Assembly (NCBI GenBank): GCA_021814355.1
Contig: JAKAIJ010000124.1
Location: forward strand, 1-7,412
Length of the DNA stretch: 7,412 nt
Reading direction: 5' to 3'
Origin: Acidobacteriota bacterium
GTDB lineage: Bacteria; Acidobacteriota; UBA4820; DSQY01
This document shows positions 1 to 7,412 of this stretch, piece by piece (within the stretch, counting starts at the first letter, position 1; every line of letters starts with the position of its first letter). The position numbers and the translations under genes were made by a program. The notes under the pieces were generated by a model that was given only the letters and a program-made list of their open reading frames with translations, was not told the origin of the DNA and made no database searches.

Positions 1-2018
<2,018 letters not shown>

Positions 2019-2133
2019 CGGTCCTCCTCCGCACCGCGTGGCTCCGCGAGAACCGTCGGAACCGGTTGGCCCCCGGGGGGCCCTCACACGCGTAAACCCC
2101 TGAAACGGTTGTGTTCCAGGGGCCTGGACTCTA
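2019..2133 (-). promoter_or_regulatory. GC-rich, probably structured hppA 5' leader
   Basis: This is the stretch between the predicted hppA start point and its ATG. It holds a 6-bp inverted repeat, CCCCTG (2097-2102) with CAGGGG (2117-2122), around a 14-nt loop. It also holds the near-palindrome GGCCCCCGGGGGGCC at 2068-2082. GAACCG occurs at 2050-2055 and again at 2059-2064. No U-run follows either hairpin on the minus strand, so neither looks like a classical terminator. I do not recognise a known riboswitch fold, and any regulatory role is speculative. Confidence 0.3.
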
Positions 2134-2140
2134 AAGATTT

Positions 2141-2169
2141 ATTCTAACCGAAACGGGCCCTTAGTGCAA
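2141..2169 (-). promoter_or_regulatory. Sigma70-like promoter for hppA
   Basis: Read on the minus strand, TTGCAC (2169-2164) and TAGAAT (2146-2141) are separated by exactly 17 bp. These match TTGACA and TATAAT at four and five of six positions. A start point near 2134 would give a leader of about 115 nt before the hppA ATG. The AT-rich patch around the -10 (TTAGAATAAATCTTTAG) stands out in an otherwise GC-rich gap. This supports separate transcription of hppA from the exb cluster upstream. It is predicted from sequence only. Confidence 0.6.
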
Positions 2170-2259
2170 GGTTCTTGGCTGTCTAAATTCCGCGATGGGA
2201 GGGGCGTGCCCTCGGACGGCGCGGGGGTTTCCACGGAGGGGTTGCGGAGGCGGGCGAGG

Positions 2260-2284
2260 CGGGGGGCGGAAGGTCCGCCCCCCG
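2260..2284 (-). terminator. Strong GC hairpin after the second exbD
   Basis: GGGGGGCGGA (2261-2270) and TCCGCCCCCC (2274-2283) are perfect inverted repeats around a 3-nt loop. The C2260-G2284 pair extends the stem to 11 bp. It begins 10 bp after the exbD2 stop codon and lies upstream of the hppA promoter, the place expected for a transcript end. There is no U-tract after it on the minus strand, so it may instead be a 3'-end stabilising structure or help Rho-dependent termination. The structure is certain; its function is inferred from position. Confidence 0.5.
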
Positions 2285-2294
2285 GCGGTTGGGT

Positions 2295-2696
2295 TCAGTT
2301 CAGGACGAAGCCGATGGTCTCCACGCGGCCCTGGGACCTGGCGATATCGAGGGCCTTGACGACGGTCTCGTAGGTCGTCTTGTCGTCCGCGTCCACGAAG
2401 AGGATCTTGTCCGGCCGGGTGGCGTAGATGGCGCCCAGCCGCTCGCCGAGGTCCTGCATCGTAACGGGGGTCTTGTTGATGGCCATGCCGCCGTTGGGGT
2501 CAATCTGGAGGACGATGATGTTCGGCGGCGGGCCCCCTTTGCTGGGCTCCGCCTTCTGGGGGACCTGGGCGTCGAACCCCTTCTGGAGGATCGGCGTGAT
2601 GACCATGAAGATGATGATGAGCACCAGCAACACGTCCACCAGGGGTGTGATGTTGATGTCCGACTTGGGCCGCGATGCACCGATATCCATTGACAT
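2295..2696 (-). CDS. exbD: ExbD/TolR-family biopolymer transport protein (second copy)
   Basis: 133-aa subunit of a proton-driven ExbB-ExbD motor in the inner membrane. It shows the usual ExbD plan: a short cytoplasmic N-terminus, one membrane helix at about residues 19-38 (rich in V, L, I and ending FMVITPILQKG), and a periplasmic domain of about 95 residues. The motif SDINITPLVDV puts Asp21 at the conserved membrane aspartate that takes part in proton transfer (Asp25 in E. coli ExbD, Asp23 in TolR). The periplasmic part ends with the family-typical stretch DKTTYETVVKALDIAR and a short GFVLN tail. The start follows the first exbD by 14 bp, with a G-rich AGGGAAGGG as probable ribosome site; Met3 is an alternative start. 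It shares the MSM...SDIN.TP..DV framework with its neighbour but differs in the periplasmic domain, so the two look like diverged paralogues rather than a recent duplication. Whether it serves a Ton-type or Tol-type system cannot be told from sequence; TonB next door favours Ton. Confidence 0.94.
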   Translation of the reverse strand: MSMDIGASRPKSDINITPLVDVLLVLIIIFMVITPILQKGFDAQVPQKAEPSKGGPPPNIIVLQIDPNGGMAINKTPVTMQDLGERLGAIYATRPDKILFVDADDKTTYETVVKALDIARSQGRVETIGFVLN

Positions 2697-2710
2697 GGGA
2701 GCGCCCTTCC

Positions 2711-3181
2711 CTACTGTGTCATGCTACTGGCCGCGTTTCCGGTGACCACGTTGCCCTTCTCGTCCACGTGCTGGCTGAGCAGGCCGATCTGCTTGAAGCC
2801 GACGTCCTGCACGACCTTCAACATCCGCTTCACTTCGACGAACTCGATGTTCCGGTAGCCCTTGAGGAAGACGCGGCGGTCCGGGCGCCGCTGGAACGCC
2901 TCGCTGAGGTCCTCGCGGAGGGCCTCGAGCGGGCGGTCCTTGTCGCCGAAGTAGTAGTGGACGACGTTCTTGTCCATGGTCACCGCCAGGATGATGCTGG
3001 TCTCCTTGTCGGCCTCCGACTGGGCCTGCGGGTTCCGGGACTGCGGTAGCTCGACCGGAACGCCCTTCTGCAGCAGGGGGGTCACCACCATGAAGATGAT
3101 GAGCAGCACCAGGCAGACGTCGCAGAAGGGCGTCACGTTAATATCGCTGACCGCCGAATTGCCGCCTACGTTCATGCTCAT
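2711..3181 (-). CDS. exbD: ExbD/TolR-family biopolymer transport protein (first copy)
   Basis: 156-aa ExbD-type subunit with a single membrane helix at about residues 19-38. SDINVTPFCDV carries the conserved proton-pathway aspartate at residue 21, the same position as in the second copy. The periplasmic domain is longer than in that copy. It has a charged insert just after the helix (residues about 46-62, Q, E, D, K rich) and a C-terminal extension, SQHVDEKGNVVTGN and beyond. The core keeps the ExbD pattern RRVFLKGYRNIEFVEVKRML. Start choice is supported by AGGAGG five bases before the ATG; Met3 is a possible alternative. It sits 19 bp after exbB and 14 bp before the second exbD, so co-transcription is very likely. 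Clusters of one ExbB with two ExbDs are known, for example tonB-exbB-exbD1-exbD2 in Xanthomonas and the aglR-aglQ-aglS motility motor of Myxococcus. The two ExbDs here may form a heterodimer inside the ExbB ring, which is inference. Confidence 0.94.
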   Translation of the reverse strand: MSMNVGGNSAVSDINVTPFCDVCLVLLIIFMVVTPLLQKGVPVELPQSRNPQAQSEADKETSIILAVTMDKNVVHYYFGDKDRPLEALREDLSEAFQRRPDRRVFLKGYRNIEFVEVKRMLKVVQDVGFKQIGLLSQHVDEKGNVVTGNAASSMTQ

Positions 3182-3200
3182 GGGTGCCTCCTGGCTGCCC

Positions 3201-3869
3201 CTACTCCTCGCGGCCCGTGACCTTCAGGAAGTGGTCCATGAGCTCGGAGGAGGCGTTCCCCATCTCAATCTGGAAGAGGTCGGCCTTGTTCACGAAGTAG
3301 TTGAAGAACCAGACCGCCGGGATGGCGACGAAGAGGCCGATGGCGGTGGTAACCAGGGCCTCGGCGATGCCGCCCGCCACGGCGCCGATCCCGCCCGAGC
3401 CGGTCTTTTTCATGCCTTCGAACGCGTTGATGATCCCGACGACGGTGCCGAAGAGGCCGACGAAGGGGGCCGTGGCGCCGATGGTGGCCAGCATGTTGAG
3501 GCCGCGGCGCATCTCGGTCCCGGTCTTCACGGCGGCGCGCTCGATGGCCCGCTTGGAGGCCTCGATCACGTTGTAGTTCGTGCTCTCGGTTTCGGCCTTG
3601 AACTCGAGCAGGGCGGCTTTGAAGACCTTCGCGATGTGGCTGTTCTTGTTGGTCTCGGCGAGGCGGACGCAGTCTTCCAGCTTGCTGGCCTTGAGCAGGG
3701 GCCCCACCTTGCCGATGAAGGCCAGCGACTGCTTCTTCGCCGACAGGAACAGGATGAAACGGTCAATGAACACCCAGATGCTGATGAGGGACATGATCAG
3801 CAGGACGATAACCACCGCCCGTGCCAAGAAACCCATCGCGTTCCAGAGTCCCATAATGGAGAGATCCAT
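3201..3869 (-). CDS. exbB: ExbB/TolQ/MotA-family proton channel protein
   Basis: 222-aa inner-membrane protein that forms the pentameric proton channel of Ton/Tol motors, with ExbD in its pore. The fold is visible: membrane helix 1 at about residues 14-36, a large cytoplasmic segment of about 85 residues, then helix 2 (about 127-149) and helix 3 (about 166-189). The signature blocks are GATAPFVGLFGTVVGIINAF at 131-150 and GIAEALVTTAIGLFVAIPAV at 167-186. Within them, Glu170 matches the essential channel Glu176 of E. coli ExbB, while Thr142 and Thr174 lie on the polar face. The C-terminal tail is cytoplasmic and charged. Length is close to the usual 220-245. The start ATG is preceded by AGGAAAGGAG at good spacing. 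It lies 37 bp after the TonB gene, the widest gap in the cluster, and no promoter is obvious there. Because TonB and not TolA/TolB is next to it, ExbB is preferred over TolQ, though the family alone does not separate the two. Confidence 0.96.
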   Translation of the reverse strand: MDLSIMGLWNAMGFLARAVVIVLLIMSLISIWVFIDRFILFLSAKKQSLAFIGKVGPLLKASKLEDCVRLAETNKNSHIAKVFKAALLEFKAETESTNYNVIEASKRAIERAAVKTGTEMRRGLNMLATIGATAPFVGLFGTVVGIINAFEGMKKTGSGGIGAVAGGIAEALVTTAIGLFVAIPAVWFFNYFVNKADLFQIEMGNASSELMDHFLKVTGREE

Positions 3870-3906
3870 CGTTCGCTCCTTTCCTCGCTTGCCTCGGCCC
3901 TGAACC

Positions 3907-4623
3907 CTAACGCGTTTTGAATTCGATCCGGACGATCCAGAACGTCCTCACCGCCTCGCCGCCCGAGGTGAGGGGCTTGGTGAACTTCCACTTGCGCACG
4001 GCCTCGAGGGCCGCCTCGTTGAAAATGACGTTGTCGCTCTTGATGACGCGGGCGTTCTCCACGTCGCCGTTCTCGTCAATGATGAGCTCGCACACGACCA
4101 CGCCCTGGAGGCCCATGGCCTGAGCCGCCGGGGGGAAGACGGGTTGCACCTGGCGGACCGGCTTGAGCGGCGTGGTGGAGCCCATGGGCATAATCTTGTT
4201 CGCCGCCCCGGTTCCCCCGAGCACGCCTCCCAGGACGCCGCCCTCGATCCCGCCCTCGACGCCCCCCTCGACGCCTCCACCTCCCTCACCGCCGCCCGCC
4301 ACGACCGGCGGGGGGATCTTCTCGGGGATGACGGTGGGGGTCACAAGCTTGGTCGGGTCCATGGGGGCGGGAGCCTCCACCTTCGGCGCGGCAACCTTCG
4401 GCGGCGGAGGCGGAGGCGGGGGGGGCGGCGGCGGTGGCGGCGCGGCCGCGGAGAAGAAGGAGACCATGATCGGCGGAGGCTCGATCACGTCGGCCGCGTA
4501 GATGTTGTAGATGGCGATGCCCGAGATCAGCACCACGTGCAGGAAGGCCGCCACGGGGAGCATGGCCACGCGCCGCGCCGACATCTTCTCTTTTTTCGTC
4601 TCGACCAGGGAGTCATCGAACAT
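3907..4623 (-). CDS. tonB: TonB-family energy-transducing protein
   Basis: 238-aa protein expected to carry force from the ExbB-ExbD motor across the periplasm to outer-membrane partners. Its parts are in order: a cytoplasmic N-terminus (1-17), one uncleaved membrane helix at about 19-43 with a single histidine, His29 (E. coli TonB has a functional His20 in its helix), and a run of 14 prolines at 62-75. Next come a K/P/E/A spacer (76-107) and a glycine-rich stretch (109-139) with the tetrapeptide VEGG/IEGG/VLGG five times at 118-137. The C-terminal TonB domain spans about 156-236, with QPVFPPAAQAMGLQGVV, a DENGDV turn, AALEAVRKWKF and a final WIVRIEF strand. The ATG has GAGGT five bases upstream and lies 12 bp after the lipoprotein stop. 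The domain also occurs in TonB-like proteins serving systems other than iron uptake, so the partner is unknown. No receptor gene is in the window. Confidence 0.94.
   Translation of the reverse strand: MFDDSLVETKKEKMSARRVAMLPVAAFLHVVLISGIAIYNIYAADVIEPPPIMVSFFSAAAPPPPPPPPPPPPPPKVAAPKVEAPAPMDPTKLVTPTVIPEKIPPPVVAGGGEGGGGVEGGVEGGIEGGVLGGVLGGTGAANKIMPMGSTTPLKPVRQVQPVFPPAAQAMGLQGVVVCELIIDENGDVENARVIKSDNVIFNEAALEAVRKWKFTKPLTSGGEAVRTFWIVRIEFKTR
4213..4272 (-). repeat. Five 12-bp tandem repeats encoding VEGG-type units in tonB
   Basis: On the coding strand, codons 118-137 read as five in-frame 12-bp units: VEGG, VEGG, IEGG, VLGG, VLGG. The first three units are nearly identical at DNA level (GTC/ATC GAG GG. 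GG.), and the last two have CTG or CTC in place of GAG. Unit length is a multiple of three, so gain or loss of units would change the periplasmic linker length without breaking the frame. Confidence 0.8.
4399..4440 (-). repeat. Polyproline tract with an 8-bp homopolymer in tonB
   Basis: Fourteen consecutive proline codons (residues 62-75), mostly CCG, CCC and CCT. Inside it, positions 4418-4425 are eight G on the plus strand, hence eight C on the coding strand. Polyproline is typical of TonB linkers, where it gives a stiff extended rod. The homopolymer is a potential slippage site that could shift the frame before the C-terminal domain. Confidence 0.85.
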
Positions 4624-4635
4624 GGCGCACCTCGG

Positions 4636-5541
4636 TCAGTTGGACGCCGGCGCGGCGGGCGCCGCGGCGGGTCCGGCCTGCTTGGCCTTGCGGATCTCTA
4701 GAGCCTTGTCGCGCTCCTCGTTGGCCTTCTTGAGGAAGTCATCCGCCTGGTCCAGGAGATCCTTCTTCCTGCGGCGGTCCCTCTCGTCCTCGGCCGCAAG
4801 CTTGCAGAGGTCCTGCCGCTGGCGGTAGAGGAGGTTCTTGTAGACGTGGCTCTCGAAACTCATGGGGTCAATGGCGAGGGCCTTGTCCAGGGAGGCGAAG
4901 CCCTTATCCACGAGCTTCGCGCGGTACTCGGGCGGGTCCTGCTTGGAGTTGGAGCGCTCCCAGCAGAGGGCGCCGAGGAAGAGGTAGCCCGCGGCGTCGT
5001 TCTGGGAGAGGGCGGCCTTTTTCTCCGAGTAGTAGAGGGCCTTCTCGAAGTTGCCGGTCTTGCCGTACATCACGCTGAGGGTGTAGAGGATGCGGGCGTC
5101 GCTGGGGTTCTCCTTCAGGAGCCCCTCGTAGTATTTGATGCCGTCGTTGAGGCGGTCTTGGTTGATGTAGAGATTGATGATGTAATCTTGGATGGCGTCG
5201 TCCTTGCCGACGATCTGCATGTAGCGCTGGAACGCGTCGAGGGCCTTCTGGGTCAGCTCCTGGTCCTTCGGCTGCTTGGAGCCCGGCTCGATGAGGCTCC
5301 AGTAGCAGAAGGCCAGGCGCTTCCAGTTCTCGGCCCGGTTGGGGTTCAGGTCGAGGGCGCGCTTCCAGTTGTCCGCCGCGATCTGGAAGTTGCCGGCCTT
5401 GTAAGCGTTGGCGGCGTCCTTCATCGCCATGTGTTCGCTGAGGGAGGTGCAGCCGACGGCCACGAGCAGGGCGGCGGCCACCGCCAGCCCGCGCGCCGCC
5501 GTCCCTGCGCTCTGTCTGCTTGGGTTCTGGCCCGCATTCAT
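4636..5541 (-). CDS. TPR-repeat outer-membrane lipoprotein heading the Ton cluster
   Basis: 301-aa predicted lipoprotein. The signal peptide has an Arg17, a hydrophobic core at 19-29 and a lipobox ending AVGC, so Cys31 would be lipidated; Thr32 gives no inner-membrane retention signal, so outer-membrane sorting is expected. The mature part is almost all helical, with TPR-like repeats at about 42-83, 116-147, 149-182 and 184-226 (for example NAYKAGNFQIAADNWKRAL and YGKTGNFEKALYYSEKKAAL). A highly charged helix of about 50 residues follows (240-288, with EDERDRRRKKDLLDQADDF), then a PAAAPAAPAS tail. The ATG at 5539-5541 is chosen because GGAGG lies 9 bp upstream and the signal peptide begins there; an in-frame upstream extension to 5685 is rich in G and R and unlikely. 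It precedes tonB by 12 bp and so is probably part of that machine, perhaps as a TPR adaptor like CpoB of the Tol system or TtpC of the Vibrio TonB2 system. That role is analogy only. Confidence 0.9.
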   Translation of the reverse strand: MNAGQNPSRQSAGTAARGLAVAAALLVAVGCTSLSEHMAMKDAANAYKAGNFQIAADNWKRALDLNPNRAENWKRLAFCYWSLIEPGSKQPKDQELTQKALDAFQRYMQIVGKDDAIQDYIINLYINQDRLNDGIKYYEGLLKENPSDARILYTLSVMYGKTGNFEKALYYSEKKAALSQNDAAGYLFLGALCWERSNSKQDPPEYRAKLVDKGFASLDKALAIDPMSFESHVYKNLLYRQRQDLCKLAAEDERDRRRKKDLLDQADDFLKKANEERDKALEIRKAKQAGPAAAPAAPASN

Positions 5542-5629
5542 GATCGTTGGCCTCCGAAAGGTCCGGTGGAACCGCATGACCCGACGACTCGCTCCCACCC
5601 TGTTGGACCGGGTTGTCCCGAAGATGTTC

Positions 5630-5667
5630 CCGCCGGATGGCCGGCGGCGCCTTGCGCCTCCGGCGCC
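5630..5667 (-). promoter_or_regulatory. Overlapping GC hairpins in the leader of the Ton cluster
   Basis: CCGCCGG (5630-5636) and CCGGCGG (5641-5647) form a perfect 7-bp stem with a 4-nt loop. GGCGCC at 5646-5651 can instead pair with GGCGCC at 5662-5667, or GGCGC at 5646-5650 with GCGCC at 5654-5658. The alternatives share bases 5646-5647, so they exclude each other. No U-tract follows, so this is not a standard terminator. It could be a structured leader or only a result of high GC content. The rest of the 275-bp gap shows nothing else I can name. Confidence 0.3.
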
Positions 5668-5753
5668 GATTCCCCTCGCCGCCAAGCCGCGCGGCTCTCC
5701 CCGCTGCCGCGGGCCGCCCGGGATGGGTCCGGCGCGCGACCTCCAGGCCAGAA

Positions 5754-5783
5754 ATCAAACCACACTTCCCGGGAGCAATGCAA
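5754..5783 (-). promoter_or_regulatory. Weak promoter candidate for the lipoprotein-tonB-exb cluster
   Basis: On the minus strand, TTGCAT (5783-5778) and TTTGAT (5759-5754) are 18 bp apart. These match the sigma70 consensus at four of six positions each. They lie just after the end of the transporter gene and would give a leader of about 205 nt. This is the least GC-rich patch in the gap, but the match is modest. Confidence 0.3.
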
Positions 5784-5816
5784 GGGTCCTCCTTTTGCCC
5801 GAGCCGCCGGGGGCTC

Positions 5817-6719
5817 TCATCCGCCTACGGGCGCTGCGGGAGGAGCGTTCCGCCGCTGTCCCGCCTCGCCCGCCAGCATCCCCGCCACGATGAGCGCCCC
5901 GCCGAGTACCCCGTTCCAGCCCAGCGCCTCGCCGCCGAGCAGCACCGCGAAGAGCCCGGCGAAGACCGGCTCGAGCGTGAAGATGAGGGCCGTCTGGATC
6001 GGCGGCACACGTCTCTGGAAGGCGGTTTGGACGAAGTAGGCGAGGGCCGTGGCGAAGACGGCTGTGACTCCGATCCCCCAAAGTGCGGCCACGGGGACGG
6101 GCCAGGGCGCCCCGCCGCCGGGCAGGGAGGCAAGCCAGGAGAGGGCCGCCACGGTGGCGAGCTGGGCCGCCACGAGGGGAGCCGTCTCGAACCGCCGCGA
6201 CATGCGCGAGGTCACGAGAAGGTGGACGGCGTAGACCGCCGCGCAGCCGACGCTCAAGAGGTCGCCCGCGTTGAACGAGCCCCAGCCGTCCTGCCAAGCG
6301 AGGAGGGCGAGCCCCCCGGAGGCCAGGGTCACCCCCGCCGCTGTGAGCGCGCGGGGCGGACGGCGGGTGAGCGCCGCCTCGAAGAGAGGGGTGAAGACGA
6401 CGAAGAGGCCGGTGATGAACCCCGAGTGGGCGGCGGTGGTGTAACGCAGGCCGAGGGTCTGGAGGGCGTATCCGCCGAAGAGGGCCAGCCCCATCCAGAA
6501 TCCCCCCAGGGCGGCTCCGCGCGTCAGGCCGGCCATTCTCCGTCCCAGCAGCGCCCCCACGAGCAGGCCGCCGAGGGTGAACCGGAGCGCCAGGAAGGGG
6601 AAGACGGGGTAGACCGCCACCGTCTCCTTGACCCAGACGAAGCTCGCCCCCCAGATCGCCGTCACGGCGATCAGCGATCCGTAGGCGACCAGCCCGGCCC
6701 CCTCCCGCTTCGTTTCCAT
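5817..6719 (-). CDS. EamA/DMT-superfamily transporter, substrate unknown
   Basis: 300-aa inner-membrane protein of the drug/metabolite transporter superfamily, which exports or exchanges small metabolites such as amino acids. Length and hydrophobicity fit ten membrane helices in two repeated EamA halves, about residues 12-140 and 153-285. The first half starts with the family-typical AIWGASFVWVKE and has LALRFTLGG, GLRYTTAAHSGFI and FVVFTPLFEA. The second half shows GDLLSVGCAAVYAVHLL and the hallmark TLEPVFAGLFAVLLGGE near the end. The tail after residue 285 is charged and short. The ATG at 6717-6719 has only a G-rich stretch (GGGG) as ribosome site, so the start is less certain than the family. 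It lies 74 bp after rocD with a GC hairpin between them, so co-transcription is uncertain. Proximity to ornithine aminotransferase hints at an amino-acid substrate, but this is weak, because DMT substrates cannot be read from sequence. Confidence 0.9.
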   Translation of the reverse strand: METKREGAGLVAYGSLIAVTAIWGASFVWVKETVAVYPVFPFLALRFTLGGLLVGALLGRRMAGLTRGAALGGFWMGLALFGGYALQTLGLRYTTAAHSGFITGLFVVFTPLFEAALTRRPPRALTAAGVTLASGGLALLAWQDGWGSFNAGDLLSVGCAAVYAVHLLVTSRMSRRFETAPLVAAQLATVAALSWLASLPGGGAPWPVPVAALWGIGVTAVFATALAYFVQTAFQRRVPPIQTALIFTLEPVFAGLFAVLLGGEALGWNGVLGGALIVAGMLAGEAGQRRNAPPAAPVGG

Positions 6720-6748
6720 GTGTTCCCCGCGTCCCGCTCAACGGGAGA

Positions 6749-6768
6749 GGGCCGCCCGCGGGCGGCCC
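6749..6768 (-). terminator. Perfect 20-bp GC palindrome after rocD
   Basis: Positions 6749-6768 are fully self-complementary, with GGGCCGCC and GGCGGCCC arms around CGCG. It starts 25 bp after the rocD stop and lies in the 74-bp gap before the EamA gene. On the minus strand it is followed by TCTCCCGTTG, a pyrimidine-rich run but not a U-tract. A transcript-end or processing hairpin is the likeliest reading. A small CCCG-CTCAA-CGGG hairpin sits beside it at 6733-6745. Confidence 0.45.
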
Positions 6769-6793
6769 CCCGGCACGACCGATGTCCCTCGCG

Positions 6794-7412
6794 CTACTGG
6801 AGCGCTGCGCCGATGGTCTCCACGGCCCAGTCCACCTCTTCCCTCGTGATGACGAGGGCCGGGGCGAAGCGGATGACCTGCTCGTGGGTATCCTTGGCGA
6901 GGATTCCGCGGGCCATGAGCTTCTCGCAGAAGGGGCGGGCCTTGCCGGAGGCGTCTTTGATGCGCACCCCGACGAGGAGTCCCTTGCCGCGGACCTGTTC
7001 CACGTGGGGGCTCCGAAGGTCTCTCAGTCGCTGCATGAAGTACCCGCCCAGCTCGGCCGCGCGCTTGTCGAGCTTCTCGTCCCGCAGGACCTCGAGGGCG
7101 GCCTTCGCCACGGCCGCGGCGAGGGGGTTCCCACCGAAGGTGGAGCCGTGGTCGCCGGGGTGGAACACGCTCATCACCGCGTCGTCCGCCACGATGGCCG
7201 AGACGGGGTACATGCCGCCGCCCAGAGCCTTGCCCAGGACCATGACGTCGGGTTTCACGGCCTCGTAGTCGCAGGCGAACCAGCGGCCCGTGCGGCAGAA
7301 GCCCGTCTGGACCTCGTCGGCGATAAAGAGGACGTTGTTCTTCTTGCACACGTCGAAGGCGGCCTTGAGGAAGCCCTCGGGGGGCACCACGACGCCCGCC
7401 TCGCCCTGGATG
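6794..7412 (-). CDS. rocD: Ornithine aminotransferase, C-terminal part (N-terminus beyond window)
   Basis: PLP-dependent class-III aminotransferase that moves the delta-amino group of ornithine to 2-oxoglutarate, giving glutamate semialdehyde (pyrroline-5-carboxylate) and glutamate; it links arginine breakdown to proline and glutamate. The last 205 codons are present, and the frame is open at the right edge. The visible part begins IQGEAGVVVPPEGF, a stretch typical of ornithine aminotransferase. DEVQTG follows, with the Asp that contacts the PLP ring nitrogen at codon 7316-7318. The PLP-binding lysine is in LGKALGGG (codon 7229-7231). HGSTFGGNPLAAAV is the conserved phosphate-side loop, and the end carries GKGLLVGV and VIRFAPALVITREEVDWAVE, also typical of this enzyme. 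Acetylornithine aminotransferase is the main alternative, but these motifs fit RocD better. No defect is seen in the visible part. Confidence 0.92.
   Translation of the reverse strand, partial: IQGEAGVVVPPEGFLKAAFDVCKKNNVLFIADEVQTGFCRTGRWFACDYEAVKPDVMVLGKALGGGMYPVSAIVADDAVMSVFHPGDHGSTFGGNPLAAAVAKAALEVLRDEKLDKRAAELGGYFMQRLRDLRSPHVEQVRGKGLLVGVRIKDASGKARPFCEKLMARGILAKDTHEQVIRFAPALVITREEVDWAVETIGAALQ

Noticed and set aside
2019..2133. Known riboswitch in the hppA leader
   Set aside because: Hairpins are present, but I could match no conserved core of a known riboswitch class.
4144..4701. Plus-strand R/G-rich frame opposite tonB
   Set aside because: It is the antisense reading of the proline and glycine repeats in tonB.
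5542..5685. Upstream extension of the lipoprotein to a start at 5685
   Set aside because: The added residues are G/R-rich, would bury the signal peptide inside the protein, and the ATG at 5541 has a good ribosome site.
5801..5816. GAGCC/GGCTC inverted repeat right after the EamA stop as a terminator
   Set aside because: Only a 5-bp stem, and it is followed on the minus strand by GGGCAAAAGG rather than a U-tract.
5613..7268. 551-codon plus-strand frame opposite the EamA and rocD genes
   Set aside because: Composition is E/G/R/P-rich with no domain, and both opposite-strand genes show clear family motifs, so this is a shadow.

Overview
The window is high-GC bacterial chromosome, and every gene supported here reads on the minus strand. 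Transcription therefore runs from right to left. A diderm (Gram-negative) host is indicated by a TonB/ExbB/ExbD energy-transduction cluster and by a lipoprotein whose residue after the lipid cysteine is Thr, which fits outer-membrane sorting. The strong GC bias, the gene order and a divergent type of membrane pyrophosphatase would suit Acidobacteriota or a similar environmental phylum. That placement is inference, because there is no rRNA or other marker gene.

Layout in transcription order. (1) 7412-6794: the C-terminal half of ornithine aminotransferase (rocD), cut by the window edge and followed by a perfect 20-bp GC palindrome. (2) 6719-5817: a 10-TM EamA/DMT-family transporter of unknown substrate. 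(3) A 275-bp gap (5816-5542) with a weak promoter candidate, alternative GC hairpins and a dubious small ORF. (4) A tight five-gene cluster: TPR lipoprotein (5541-4636), TonB-family protein (4623-3907), ExbB/TolQ channel (3869-3201) and two tandem ExbD/TolR paralogues (3181-2711 and 2696-2295). Gaps are 12, 37, 19 and 14 bp, and an 11-bp GC hairpin lies 10 bp after the last stop codon. (5) A 276-bp gap (2294-2019) holding a good sigma70-like promoter (TTGCAC, 17 bp, TAGAAT) and a GC-rich leader. (6) 2018-1: a membrane-integral pyrophosphatase (hppA), whose C-terminus lies beyond the left edge.

The five-gene cluster makes sense as one machine. ExbB with the ExbDs would form the proton-driven inner-membrane motor, the TonB-like protein would carry force across the periplasm, and the TPR lipoprotein is probably an envelope partner. 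No TonB-dependent receptor is present to reveal the cargo. The pyrophosphatase has its own promoter; it would use PPi to build the ion gradient that such motors consume, so a functional link is plausible but unproven.

No mobile element, CRISPR array, tRNA or rRNA was seen. I found no clearly undescribed system. The points most worth a second look are the divergent K+-independent-type pyrophosphatase, the lipoprotein-TonB-ExbB-ExbD-ExbD arrangement, and the repeat- and homopolymer-rich TonB linker.
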